DNA of 64,000 bases from Microbacterium oryzae (GTDB lineage Bacteria > Actinomycetota > Actinomycetes > Actinomycetales > Microbacteriaceae), in contig NZ_JAUEPM010000001.1 in assembly GCF_030406385.1 (NCBI RefSeq), forward strand, positions 620,001 to 684,000, in the 5' to 3' direction. A model generated the notes under the pieces. The model ran no database searches. It was not told where the DNA came from and saw only the letters and a list, made by a program, of their open reading frames with translations. Below, in pieces: positions 19,071 through 28,332 of this stretch (positions are counted from its first letter, which is position 1; each line of letters starts with the position of its first letter). The position numbers and the translations under genes were made by a program.

Positions 19071-20789
19071 TCAGGCGTCGCTCTCGGTCGATCGCACCGG
19101 GGCTGCCGGCGCGGGTGCGTGATGTCGATTCTGCCAGCGGACGGGCGTCATCATCATCCCGGCCGCGAAGACGCCGGCGTAGACGAGCGGCAGCACGTAG
19201 CGCGGCAGGGCCACGGGACTCGCCACAAGGAAGGCGAGGTTCGCCAGCAGGGGCACGAGGGCGAGGATGTGCAGCGCGCGGCGACGGCGGATGGCGTAGG
19301 CGAGCGCGATGAGGGGAACCCACGACGCGTAGAAGGCCTTCGAGGACAGCGGGTCGCGCTCGGCGATGGCGTCGGTGGCGCGGTTGACGGCTGTTCTCGC
19401 GTGGTCGAACCCGGATGGCGCGTCGAGTCCTTCCACGACGGCGACGATCTCATCCCGCGTGGTCGTGGGGAGCGCCCGCTCCTCCCAGTAGTCGATGTAG
19501 CGCTCCAGCGTCAGCGTGTTCTGGAAGGCCATCGGCGACACCGGCGCGAAGTACTCGAAGGTGTTGGCTGCGGTGGCGGACACCGCCGTCGCCGGATAGC
19601 GGAACAGCTGCGCGAACCAGACCTCGAGGTAGGCGCGCATCTCCTCCGACGTCGCGTCCTGATCCCAGCGGCCCTTCACGGAGTCGGAGCGACGCGGGAC
19701 GTACGCCTGCGCCAACCCGTCGTACCGGAGCACGTCATCGATGGCCTCCCGCTCGTCGGCGGGGATCTCGTCGCCGTGAGCGGCGACGATGCGCGCGGTC
19801 TGCTGGACGGGGATCGTGAGCATGTCGGTCGCGGTGCTGGGCGCGATGCCCATCGCGGGGAGGACGAGCATCGGCCAGACGACGTTCGTCACGAGGAGCG
19901 CGCCCGCGGTGCCGAGCGCGATCCGAAGCCGGGCTCCCCTGGCCGCGATGACGAGGAGCACGACCGCGCAGATCACGACGAGGTACACGTTGGTCCGCTT
20001 GGCCAGGATGAGCGGGATGATGAGCGCGAGAGCCGCAGCCGCCATCCGCGGGTCGCGCAGCACGCGCCCTCGGGTGCGGACGGCCTCGACGAAGAGCACG
20101 AGGAAAGGCACCCAGAACACCGCGGCGAACGCGTCCTTGCTCATCACCGACGGAGCGGCCATGAACACCGGCAGCAGGGCGGCAGCTGCCGTGAGCGCCC
20201 AGCGGGCGACCCGCGGCAGCCCCAGCCAGCCGAGGTAGGTGAGCACCAGCGCGAGGCCCGCAGCCGTCGCCGCCTCCTGCAGCAGCAGGTAGACGAACAG
20301 GCCGGCCCCGTCGTTCCCGACGGCAGACCCGAGGTCCCAGAACCAGCCGAACACCATCGTGTCGAACCAGGGATGGTGGTCGGTCTGCGCCAGGAGCCCC
20401 ATCCACTGCAGGCGCTGGGTGATCGTGTCACCGTCGACGTTGCCGGGGAGGTGCAGGAGCAGCCACGGCAGCCAGCCCGCCAGCAGGACGCCCGCCGTGG
20501 GGAGGAGACCGCGGCGAGCGGCGTCCCGGAACGACGTGGCGGCCGTCGCGCGCACGGCGCCGAACCGGTCGAGCCAGCGGAACAGCAGCGTCAGGGGAAC
20601 GGCGAGGAAGAAGGCCAGTCCCACGGCGACGATCACGCTGCCGAGGGCCGCCCCGGGTGACGAGGCGAACCACCGGGCGCTGTCGGTGGCGTCGTACGAG
20701 GCTCCGACGACGACGAACGCCGACAGCACCCCCGCGGTCGCCGCGGCCGGCGCATCCCACAGCTGCCGCAGCCGCGCCCCGCCGCTCAC
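19071..20789 (-). CDS. Large polytopic membrane protein, DUF6020-like (GT-C candidate) A
   Basis: A 572-residue protein with about twelve hydrophobic segments. The extracytoplasmic first loop carries NVDGDTITQRLQWMG and HHPWFDTMVFGWFW. Acidic residues placed in the first loop after a membrane helix are what many GT-C glycosyltransferases use for catalysis. A large soluble loop (roughly 310-470) has QQTARIVAAHGDEI. It resembles the DUF6020 family and is clearly a paralogue of the next gene upstream (shared loop motifs VGYWAPG/FEYFAPV and QQIARI/QQTARI). The GTG start overlaps the upstream stop as GTGA. Inferred role: uses the polyprenyl-phosphate sugar made by the adjacent GT2-GtrA protein. 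Confidence 0.7.
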   Translation of the reverse strand: MSGGARLRQLWDAPAAATAGVLSAFVVVGASYDATDSARWFASSPGAALGSVIVAVGLAFFLAVPLTLLFRWLDRFGAVRATAATSFRDAARRGLLPTAGVLLAGWLPWLLLHLPGNVDGDTITQRLQWMGLLAQTDHHPWFDTMVFGWFWDLGSAVGNDGAGLFVYLLLQEAATAAGLALVLTYLGWLGLPRVARWALTAAAALLPVFMAAPSVMSKDAFAAVFWVPFLVLFVEAVRTRGRVLRDPRMAAAALALIIPLILAKRTNVYLVVICAVVLLVIAARGARLRIALGTAGALLVTNVVWPMLVLPAMGIAPSTATDMLTIPVQQTARIVAAHGDEIPADEREAIDDVLRYDGLAQAYVPRRSDSVKGRWDQDATSEEMRAYLEVWFAQLFRYPATAVSATAANTFEYFAPVSPMAFQNTLTLERYIDYWEERALPTTTRDEIVAVVEGLDAPSGFDHARTAVNRATDAIAERDPLSSKAFYASWVPLIALAYAIRRRRALHILALVPLLANLAFLVASPVALPRYVLPLVYAGVFAAGMMMTPVRWQNRHHAPAPAAPVRSTESDA

Positions 20790-22639
20790 GCGTCGACTCG
20801 AGGTCGTGTCCGAGGCGCCCGCCCGCGCGCGACCGCGGCGACCGCCACGACGATCGGGACCGTCGCGTAGAAGCCGAGGGCGTAGCGCATCCCGCCGGAG
20901 ACGGGCCCCGCGAGGAACGTCGCCATGAGGGCCGCCGCAGGGAGGGCGAACGCCGCCTCCACGCCCGCGCGGCGCCGCCACAGCACCACCAGCGCGACGA
21001 TCCAGATCCACGTGATCACACCGGGCGAGAGCGTGAGGCCGACCACGGGGATGGCCCGGTACCCCTCGTCGAGGAGACCATGCCGCTCGACGAGCGCGGC
21101 GATCCCTCCCGGAGGGTCGACCTCGCCGTCGGCGCCCGAGCGCGTGAACGGGATGTCGAGGCGGATGCCCCGCACCTCGTTCCACGACCCCTGCACGACG
21201 CCGTCGTACGAGGGCGCTCCGGGCGCCCAGTAGCCCACGGTGTTCGCGAGCGTCGCGGTGACCGCCGACCCCGGGTACGTCGTCACGAGCCGCGCCCAGC
21301 CGGCCAGGAACTCCCCCGTCGTGCGGCTCTCCCACGCGGTCCGCGCATCCAGCTTGATCGGGTCGGCGAACCCCGGGATGTAGTGGTCGCCGACGTCGTC
21401 GACGCTCCATTCCGTGAAGATCGAATCGACGAACGCGCGGTCCTCGGCAGACATCTCGTCGTGGTGGTCGTGGGCGATGCGCGCGATCTGCTGCAGGGGC
21501 ACCGACCACGCCTCGGTCTTCGGACCGGGCTGCACGCCGAGCGCGGCCGAGAGCGGGAAGGCGTACAGCGCGTAGGCCACGACGCAGCCGGCGAGCAGGG
21601 CGAGCACGCGCTTCCACTGATGTCGGAAGGGGATGACCAGCAGCGCGACGCCGAGCAGCACGACGTGGACGCCGTTGTTGCGCAGCACCATCGTGGCCAC
21701 CCCGGCCGCCAGCACGAGGCCCCAGGGCCACCACGCGCGGTCACCGCGCCGGACCGCGCGCGAGACCTCGACGATCCCCACGAGGAAGACGACGAACGCC
21801 GACATGAAGGGGATGTCCTTCACGACCGTGATGGCGGCCATCCCGAGCACCGGCAGCAGCGCGACCCACGCCCACAGCGCCCACCACGTGCGCGGGCCGA
21901 CGCCCCACACCGCGATCCGCCACAGCAGGAACGCGAAGGCGGCGCTGCTCGTGAGCACCTGCACGGAGGCCGCCAGCGCGAGCGCGGCCGCATCCCCGAG
22001 GCCGAGCAGCTGCCACACGCCGTTCCATGCCGCGATGACGAGAGAGTGCCCCACCGGCTCGTACGACTCCCAGGGGCCGAGGCCGCGTGCGTACGACAGG
22101 CTCCGGTACGTGTCGAAGAAGATGAGACCCGGCCACCAGGCGAGGAGGTACGGCAGACGGCAGAGGACGATGAGTGCCCAGAGGATGGCGAGCGAGCGCC
22201 ACGGGCGCGGGCGCGCGAGGGACGCCGGGAAGCGGGTGAAGACGCCGGCCGCCGGCGACGGGCGGCCGCGGTCCGGGTTCCGGTCCGCGAGATGGAGGAC
22301 GATGGCGAGCCCGACGGCGGCGACGTACGCGGTGCCGAGGATGTGCACGACGCTCCAGCCGGACGGGCGCAGCAGCCACAGATCCGCCTCCTCGCGGAGG
22401 AGGGAGAGCCCCGCGAGCTCGGCGATCGCGATGACCGCGCCGAGGGGCGCCGCCCATCTCCAGATCTCCCGGGGCAGCCATCCGATCGCCCACCAGCCGC
22501 CGGCGGCGAGTGCGGCGAACGCGGCGAGCGCGACGAGCCCGCCGCCGTCCAGCACCTCCGAGAGGCTCCCCGGTGCGGTTCCCGCGCACAGCGCGAGCGT
22601 CGCGACGAAGGCGCCCGCCGCGGCGATGAGGACCCGCAC
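20786..22639 (-). CDS. Large polytopic membrane protein, DUF6020-like (GT-C candidate) B
   Basis: A 617-residue membrane protein with about thirteen hydrophobic segments, paralogous to the gene that follows it. The diagnostic first-loop region is LIFFDTYRSLSYARGLGPWESYEPVGHS (two pieces around the Asp and His), and the large late loop contains PLQQIARIAHDHHDEM. Compared with its paralogue it has about 90 extra N-terminal residues with three more hydrophobic helices. Start GTG 22637-22639 lies 3 nt after the upstream stop. A tandem pair probably reflects two linkages or two acceptors for one lipid-linked donor; no function is demonstrated for the family. Confidence 0.7.
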   Translation of the reverse strand: MRVLIAAAGAFVATLALCAGTAPGSLSEVLDGGGLVALAAFAALAAGGWWAIGWLPREIWRWAAPLGAVIAIAELAGLSLLREEADLWLLRPSGWSVVHILGTAYVAAVGLAIVLHLADRNPDRGRPSPAAGVFTRFPASLARPRPWRSLAILWALIVLCRLPYLLAWWPGLIFFDTYRSLSYARGLGPWESYEPVGHSLVIAAWNGVWQLLGLGDAAALALAASVQVLTSSAAFAFLLWRIAVWGVGPRTWWALWAWVALLPVLGMAAITVVKDIPFMSAFVVFLVGIVEVSRAVRRGDRAWWPWGLVLAAGVATMVLRNNGVHVVLLGVALLVIPFRHQWKRVLALLAGCVVAYALYAFPLSAALGVQPGPKTEAWSVPLQQIARIAHDHHDEMSAEDRAFVDSIFTEWSVDDVGDHYIPGFADPIKLDARTAWESRTTGEFLAGWARLVTTYPGSAVTATLANTVGYWAPGAPSYDGVVQGSWNEVRGIRLDIPFTRSGADGEVDPPGGIAALVERHGLLDEGYRAIPVVGLTLSPGVITWIWIVALVVLWRRRAGVEAAFALPAAALMATFLAGPVSGGMRYALGFYATVPIVVAVAAVARGRAPRTRPRVDA

Positions 22640-22642
22640 GCG

Positions 22643-24442
22643 TCAGACCTCCGGCTCGCGCCAGCCGCGCCACTGCTCGAAGGACCCGTTGAGGAGCTGG
22701 GAGTCGCTGCGCTCCCAGGTGTGCTTCGAGGAGTGGCGGATGTACATGTAGCCGAGGGAGTGCGTGCGGTATCCGATCCCGCCCTGGCTCTCCACGCGGA
22801 TGAGCACCGACCGGTCCGTCGAGTTCGGCGTGGGACGCCATCCGCCGAGCGCGTCGAACGCCGCGCGCGAGAGCAGCATGGCTCCGCCGGCGACCTGGTC
22901 GTGGTAGCGCTCGGTGGCGAACGTGCGGTGCACGGTCTGCTCGACCTCCTCGAAGAAGAGGTACTCGGTGGTCTTCCCCACCACGTCGGCGCGTGAGTAG
23001 ATGTGCGCGAGCACGAGGTCCCAGACGTGGTGCTCGCTGTACCAGTCGTCGTCGTCGAGCTTCGTGATGAGGTCGCCCGACGAGCGGCGCACGCCCTCTG
23101 CCAGGGCGGCGCCGAACAGCACGGTGCGGGGGACCTCGACGACGGTGACGTCGAGCCCGTCGAGATCCAGCGCGGAGAGATCCGGTGCGGCGACGCCGTG
23201 CGCGACGACGACGACCTCCATGTGCGGGTACGTCTGCCGCGCCATCATCTGCAGGACGCCCGGGATGAGCTCGGCGCGCATGGTGGAGAGCACCACGCTC
23301 ACCGACGGGAGGTAGCGCGAGCCGGTGCGGTGCTCGATCGCCGACGCGAGGCGCAGGAACCCGCCGTGGTCGTGCATGGCCGCTCGGCGCAGCTCGACCG
23401 AGCGCCGCTCGCGCTCGAGTCCCATGGCGGGGCGGTAGGGGCGGCGGATGGCGGTGGTGATCCGCGGGGACAGCTGCTCGGGAGCGATCTCCACGTTCTC
23501 GGGAAGGGAGTGGAGGATGACGCCGGCGGCCGCGAGCTCGGCGAAGCGAGAGAACAGCCCCTCGGGCACCGGCTTCGCCAGCCCGCGCAGCGGCGACAGG
23601 TCGACGCCCTCGACGTTCCGCACGGCGGCGACTTCACCCGCGCGCATCGGCTCGGCGATCGGGAAGACGATGGGCGCGGCGTCGTCTCCCGCGAGGCCCG
23701 CCAGTCGGATGAGGCCGCGCTCCCGATCAATGAGGAGGCGGCGGGCGCGCGGCGACGGCTTGAACCCGAGGATCCGCCCGACGGGGTTGTGCACGTTGAG
23801 GTCGATGACGGGCCGGTGCACGCGCGGAGACCCCAGCAGGGCCTCGCTCACGGTGAGCTGATGCACGGCGTCCTCGGCCTCGCGAGCCGGATCCGTCTCG
23901 GCCGTGAGCAGGACGTCGGCCTTCCGCAGGTGCACGCCGGCGAGCGCGGGGGCGATGGGGTCGAGCTGGGGAACGCGACGGCTCGGCAGCAGCGGCAGGG
24001 CGTCGATGCCGGCGCTCGAGTCCACCGCGAGCAGCGGGAAGCCGGCGCCGGGATAGGCCGGCGCGGGCGCGAACGCGGGGATGAGCGCGTCGAGCACGCG
24101 GGCGACGGGGAGCGGACGCCGCAGGGTCACGTGAGCGGAGGCACGGCGGCGCTCCGGGTCGCAGCTGACGGACACGGTGTGCGAGTCGTGGAGGGGCGCG
24201 GCCTGTCCGCGCCAGCGCGGCGACGGCGCCTCCCAGCGGTCGATCTGCACGCGCAGGTCGTCGGTCGTCGCCTCCCCGGCGGCGGCGATGAGCCGTCGCA
24301 GGCCGTCGACGTCCGTCACCCGCGCCCGCACGGGCTCCGAGGCCGATGCGAAGACCGGCGCGGCATCCGTCACGACGCGGCCGCCGTCTCGGTCCGGGGC
24401 GTCCTGCGGGAGGGGGCGGCGGAACCAGCGGCGGGCGGGCAT
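22643..24442 (-). CDS. Family 2 glycosyltransferase with long N-terminal extension
   Basis: A 599-residue cytoplasmic protein. The first 370 residues are not a domain I recognise (Ala/Arg/Pro-rich, with RPVIDLNVHNPVGR). Residues 380-560 are a GT-A domain: SVSVVLSTMR, the metal-binding acidic run D463-D466 in KLDDDDWYS, AGGAMLLSR, and a final RHSSKHTW. The architecture recalls large enzymes that carry a distinct N-terminal module before a family 2 domain. It is first in the operon with the two DUF6020-like proteins and the GT2-GtrA fusion. A TAGACT box at 24497-24502 gives a leader of about 48 nt containing GGGAG. Substrate unknown. Confidence 0.78.
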   Translation of the reverse strand: MPARRWFRRPLPQDAPDRDGGRVVTDAAPVFASASEPVRARVTDVDGLRRLIAAAGEATTDDLRVQIDRWEAPSPRWRGQAAPLHDSHTVSVSCDPERRRASAHVTLRRPLPVARVLDALIPAFAPAPAYPGAGFPLLAVDSSAGIDALPLLPSRRVPQLDPIAPALAGVHLRKADVLLTAETDPAREAEDAVHQLTVSEALLGSPRVHRPVIDLNVHNPVGRILGFKPSPRARRLLIDRERGLIRLAGLAGDDAAPIVFPIAEPMRAGEVAAVRNVEGVDLSPLRGLAKPVPEGLFSRFAELAAAGVILHSLPENVEIAPEQLSPRITTAIRRPYRPAMGLERERRSVELRRAAMHDHGGFLRLASAIEHRTGSRYLPSVSVVLSTMRAELIPGVLQMMARQTYPHMEVVVVAHGVAAPDLSALDLDGLDVTVVEVPRTVLFGAALAEGVRRSSGDLITKLDDDDWYSEHHVWDLVLAHIYSRADVVGKTTEYLFFEEVEQTVHRTFATERYHDQVAGGAMLLSRAAFDALGGWRPTPNSTDRSVLIRVESQGGIGYRTHSLGYMYIRHSSKHTWERSDSQLLNGSFEQWRGWREPEV

Positions 24443-24496
24443 GTGCGGATCGGCTCCCGGATTCTGCGGTCGGATGGCCGCGGGCGCGGCCCGAGG

Positions 24497-24579
24497 AGTC
24501 TACCGTGTGCCCCTCTCCCGCCCGTGCGAGCGCGGACGGGAGCGCGCCCACCGGTCTCCGAGACTGCTCCCCATAGAAT
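24497..24579. promoter_or_regulatory. Divergent promoters between two glycosyltransferase operons
   Basis: The 143-bp gap holds TAGACT on the minus strand (24497-24502), serving the 22643-24442 operon with a conventional leader, and TAGAAT on the plus strand (24574-24579). TAGAAT ends 6 nt before the GTG at 24586, a leaderless arrangement. No good minus 35 boxes were found for either. Confidence 0.55.
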
Positions 24580-24585
24580 GGCGCG

Positions 24586-26238
24586 GTGACCAGGCCCGCC
24601 GCATCCCCCGAGCCCGCCCCGATCGTCTTCCAGAACCAGTGGCGCGACGTCTTCGACGGCACGCTGCCCGACGACTGGGAGCCGACGAAGTCCGTCTCCG
24701 TGGTGATCGCGTCGTACAACAGCGCGACGCTCCCCCTGACGCTGGCGTCGCTCGCCGCCCAGGACTACCCCGAGGACCTCCTCGACGTGGTGGTCGTGGA
24801 CGACGGCAGCGAGCCGCCCGTCGAGCTCGGGGACGTGGTTCCGAAGAACATCCGGCTCATCCGCGTCGAGGAGGGCTGGGGCCGCTCGAATGCGACCGAC
24901 ATCGGGATCAAGGCCACCTCGGGCGACATCATCTACTGGGTCGACTCCGACATGATCCTGTTCCGCGACAACGTGCGCCAGCACGCCAAGTGGGCGCACT
25001 TCATCCCCGAGGCCGCGACGATCGGCAACAAGGGCTTCATCGAGGCGTGGGACTACACGCCCGAATCCGTCTTCGAGAAGGTGACCGACGGCACGATCGG
25101 CGATGACTACGACCGGTCGGAGCTGCACGAGCACTGGTCCATCCAGATCTTCCGCGACACCGACGACCTCAATACCTCGCACGGGCGCAACTACTCCACG
25201 CACATGGGCGCCTGCGCCTCCGTGACCCGGGAGGTGTACGACCGCACGTTCGGTCAGGACACCCGGCTGCACCTGGGCGAGGACACCGAGATCGCCTACC
25301 AGCTGTGGCAGGCCGGCGCGGTGTTCATCCCCGTCGAGGAGGCGCTCACCTGGCACCTCGGGCGCGGCACCGTGCAGGACCACGCGGTCAAGGTGGCGTG
25401 GCACAACGACGTCCACTTCGCGCAGCGCATGCCGATCCCCCGGTACCGCCGGAAGGCCGACAACCGCATCTGGGAGGTGCCGCTGGTCAAGGTCGTCATC
25501 GAGGTGACGCCGGAGACCGCCTACCTCGCACGCAACTGCGTGGACCGCGTGCTCAACAGCACCCTCACCGACGTGCACGTGGTGCTCGTCGGGCCGTGGT
25601 CGCAGCTCCACGAGGGGCGCCGCCGCATGCTGGCCGACCCGATGAACGAGCTGTACCTCGTGCGCGAGTGGCTGCGCACCGACAACCGCGTCATCTTCGC
25701 GGAGGAGATGCCGGAGACGGTCTTCCCGGCTCCGTACCGGGTCGACCTGCCGATCACCGCTGGCGTCACGAGCGACAGCCTCATGCAGATGTACCGGCAG
25801 ATCGACGGCAACCGTCTCGGCGCCGTCCGCTACTTCACCCCGGGGCACACGAAGGACGACTCGGCCACGATCTGGGACAGCGCAGCTCTGGCCCGTGCGC
25901 GCCGCTACCGCGGCGAGGGCGACGCCATCGAGGACCTCGTCGACCGGGTCTGGGGCTTCGAGTGGGGCTCCAACGACACCGCGCAGCTGATCGATCTGCG
26001 CGAGGCCGATCTGTCAGCGCGGGTCACGCGCGTGGAGCCGCGCATCGCCGAGCTCGAGGCGGAGGTCGCGGCGCTGCGCGCTCGCGAGGCGGCACCGGCG
26101 GCATCGCTGGCACGCCAACTCGCGCAGCGCGCGAACGCCGCGTCGGGCGGGCGCCTCGCCCCCGCCGTGCGCGACGTGAACGCCCGTCTCGGCGGCGCTC
26201 CCGCCGCCCTCGTCCGGCGTCTGCGCCGCAGGGGCTGA
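24586..26238 (+). CDS. Family 2 glycosyltransferase with C-terminal coiled coil
   Basis: A 550-residue protein. The GT-A domain spans about 35-280: VSVVIASYNSATL, VVVDDGS, a metal-binding DSD at 120-122 in YWVDSDM, and HLGEDTEIAYQLW near residue 228 as the acceptor-site motif. A second, less conserved domain follows (about 295-470), then a C-terminal heptad-like stretch ARVTRVEPRIAELEAEVAAL and a basic tail. Two-domain GT2 proteins of this layout occur among chondroitin- and surface-polysaccharide polymerases. GTG 24586 is fixed by a TAGAAT box 6 nt upstream. It is followed after 6 bp by an acyltransferase gene. Donor sugar unknown. Confidence 0.8.
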   Translation: MTRPAASPEPAPIVFQNQWRDVFDGTLPDDWEPTKSVSVVIASYNSATLPLTLASLAAQDYPEDLLDVVVVDDGSEPPVELGDVVPKNIRLIRVEEGWGRSNATDIGIKATSGDIIYWVDSDMILFRDNVRQHAKWAHFIPEAATIGNKGFIEAWDYTPESVFEKVTDGTIGDDYDRSELHEHWSIQIFRDTDDLNTSHGRNYSTHMGACASVTREVYDRTFGQDTRLHLGEDTEIAYQLWQAGAVFIPVEEALTWHLGRGTVQDHAVKVAWHNDVHFAQRMPIPRYRRKADNRIWEVPLVKVVIEVTPETAYLARNCVDRVLNSTLTDVHVVLVGPWSQLHEGRRRMLADPMNELYLVREWLRTDNRVIFAEEMPETVFPAPYRVDLPITAGVTSDSLMQMYRQIDGNRLGAVRYFTPGHTKDDSATIWDSAALARARRYRGEGDAIEDLVDRVWGFEWGSNDTAQLIDLREADLSARVTRVEPRIAELEAEVAALRAREAAPAASLARQLAQRANAASGGRLAPAVRDVNARLGGAPAALVRRLRRRG

Positions 26239-26244
26239 CCGGCG

Positions 26245-28284
26245 TTGCAGGGGCGGAGCCGCCCGGATCTCTCACGCGCGTCCGGGTTCCGCCCGGACAT
26301 CCAGGCGCTGCGCGCGATCGCCGTCCTCAGCGTGCTGCTCTACCACCTGTGGCCGAACCGGCTGCCGGGCGGCTTCGCCGGCGTCGACGTCTTCTTCGTC
26401 ATCAGCGGGTATCTCATCACGTCGCACCTCGTGCGCGAGCGTGAGAAGACCGGGCGCATCGCGGTGGGGCGGTTCTGGGCGCGGCGGGCGACGCGGTTGC
26501 TGCCGGCATCGCTGCTCGTCCTCGTCGCGACGGCCATCGGCACGCTCGTCTGGGTGCCGCGATCGCTGTGGGAGCAGTTCCTCGCCGAGATCGGCGCGTC
26601 GGTGCTCTATGTGCAGAACTGGCGACTGCTCTTCGACAGCGTCGACTACCTCGCCGCCGACAACCAGCCCTCCCCCGTGCAGCATTTCTGGACTCTGTCG
26701 GTGGAGGAGCAGTTCTACATCGCCCTGCCGCTGCTGCTCATCGTCGCGATGTGGGCGCTGCGCGGCCTGCCATGGCGTCGAGTGGTCGTCGGCGTGCTCG
26801 TCGTGGCGACGGCGGTCTCGTTCGCCTACGGCGTCTGGCTGACCGACTGGGCGGCCAGCCAGGCGTATTTCTCCACCCTGACGCGCGCGTGGGAGTTCGG
26901 GCTGGGGGCGCTGCTCTCGTTCCTCCCCGCGCTGTCTCGGCACGCGGTGGCGCAGGTCGTCGCCGTCCTGGGCGTCGCGCTCATCGCCCTGAGCACGATC
27001 GTCCTCTCCGGTGAGGTGCCGTTTCCCGGCGTGGCGGCGCTCCTGCCCGTGGTCGGCACGGCGCTCGCTCTATGGGGAGGCGCGCGCTCGGTGCTCGCCC
27101 CCATCGGGGCGCTGGCTCCCGTGGCCTTCCTCGGCGGGGTGTCGTACGCGGTGTACCTGTGGCACTGGCCCCTCGTGGTCCTCGTGCCCTTCGCGACCGG
27201 AGCGCCCCTCAGCACGGTCGACAAGGTCGGCATCGCGGCGGTCTCGCTGGTGCTGGCGTGGCTGTCGACCCGCTTCGTCGAGAACCCCGTGCGCCTGTCG
27301 GAGCGCCTCCTCGCCCGGCGTCGTCCCCGGACGGTGGCGTTCTGGGCCGCAGCGGGCATGGCGTGCGTCCTCGTCGTCCCGGTGACCGGAGCCGCGGTGC
27401 TGCGGGCCGACGAGGAGCGCGCGGTCGCCGCGACCCGGACTCTTCTCGAGACCCGGCCCGACTGCTTCGGCGCCGAGGCGATGGACCCCGCGCTCGCGCC
27501 CTGCGAGAACCCGGAGCTCGCCGCCTACCCGCTGGTGCCGTCACCGCAGGACGCGCGCAGCGACGATGCGAACCGAGACGCGTGCTGGTCGGGGCCCGAC
27601 GAGACCGTGCTGCGCGTCTGCTCCCTCGGTCCGAAGACCGGCTACGACCGGCACCTCCTGGTGATCGGCGACTCGCACAGCAACGTCTTCGTCGGCGTCT
27701 ACGCGCAGATCGCCGAGGAGCGCAACTGGCGCATCGACATCGCGGGGCACGGCGGGTGCTACTGGACCGACGCGCTCATCGTGCGCTCGACGCAGGCCTC
27801 GACAGACGCATGCACCGCGTGGCGCGGCGAGGTCGCCGACTACGTCGCGGACGCTGACGACGTCGATGCGTTCGTCGTCACCCACTCGTCGGACGGCCGC
27901 GATGCGGATGCCGACGTCGTGTCGGGCATGGTGAGCGCCTGGGGCGCGCGCCCCGACCTCGACGTTCCCGTGATCGCCATCCTGGACAACCCGCGCCTCC
28001 CAGCCGACACCATCCAGTGCATCGAGGACGACCAGGACACCGCCGCCGAGCGGTGCGTGCATCCCGCCGACGTCGTCATGCACGACGACGGGCAGGTCGC
28101 CGCGGCCGAGCGCGACCCGAACGCGACGACCATCGACATGTCGGAGTTCTACTGCGCCGCCGGCGTGTGCCCGGCCGTCATCGGGGGCGTGGTGGTGTAC
28201 CGGGACGGCCACCATCTGACGGCGACGTACGCCGCGACCCTCGCGCCGTACCTGTCCGACCGGCTGGCCACGGCTCTGGGCTGA
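26245..28284 (+). CDS. Acyltransferase-3 / SGNH two-domain O-acetyltransferase A
   Basis: A 679-residue membrane protein. Residues 15-370 are an acyltransferase-3 domain with ten membrane helices, opening DIQALRAIAVLSVLLYHLWP (candidate catalytic H34) and containing the VDVFFVISGYLIT, TLSVEEQFY and YLWHWPL motifs. A last helix leads to an external SGNH esterase-like domain: nucleophile S477 in VIGDSHSN and catalytic pair D654/H657 in DGHHL. Such OafA-type proteins move acetyl groups across the membrane onto extracellular glycans. The apparent start is TTG 26245, 6 bp after the upstream stop, with only a weak GGGG upstream. It has a paralogue at 44102-46138. Confidence 0.9.
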   Translation: MQGRSRPDLSRASGFRPDIQALRAIAVLSVLLYHLWPNRLPGGFAGVDVFFVISGYLITSHLVREREKTGRIAVGRFWARRATRLLPASLLVLVATAIGTLVWVPRSLWEQFLAEIGASVLYVQNWRLLFDSVDYLAADNQPSPVQHFWTLSVEEQFYIALPLLLIVAMWALRGLPWRRVVVGVLVVATAVSFAYGVWLTDWAASQAYFSTLTRAWEFGLGALLSFLPALSRHAVAQVVAVLGVALIALSTIVLSGEVPFPGVAALLPVVGTALALWGGARSVLAPIGALAPVAFLGGVSYAVYLWHWPLVVLVPFATGAPLSTVDKVGIAAVSLVLAWLSTRFVENPVRLSERLLARRRPRTVAFWAAAGMACVLVVPVTGAAVLRADEERAVAATRTLLETRPDCFGAEAMDPALAPCENPELAAYPLVPSPQDARSDDANRDACWSGPDETVLRVCSLGPKTGYDRHLLVIGDSHSNVFVGVYAQIAEERNWRIDIAGHGGCYWTDALIVRSTQASTDACTAWRGEVADYVADADDVDAFVVTHSSDGRDADADVVSGMVSAWGARPDLDVPVIAILDNPRLPADTIQCIEDDQDTAAERCVHPADVVMHDDGQVAAAERDPNATTIDMSEFYCAAGVCPAVIGGVVVYRDGHHLTATYAATLAPYLSDRLATALG

Positions 28285-28313
28285 GCGAGCAGGCACCACC
28301 GGCGCACGCCTCC

Positions 28314-28328
28314 GCTCCCGCCGGGAGC
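28314..28328. terminator. Short GC hairpin between convergent genes
   Basis: GCTCCC (28314-28319) and GGGAGC (28323-28328) form a 6-bp stem with a 3-nt loop in the 48-bp gap between the acyltransferase and the GT61 gene. No T-run follows, so intrinsic termination is only possible, not certain. Confidence 0.35.
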
Positions 28329-28332
28329 CCGC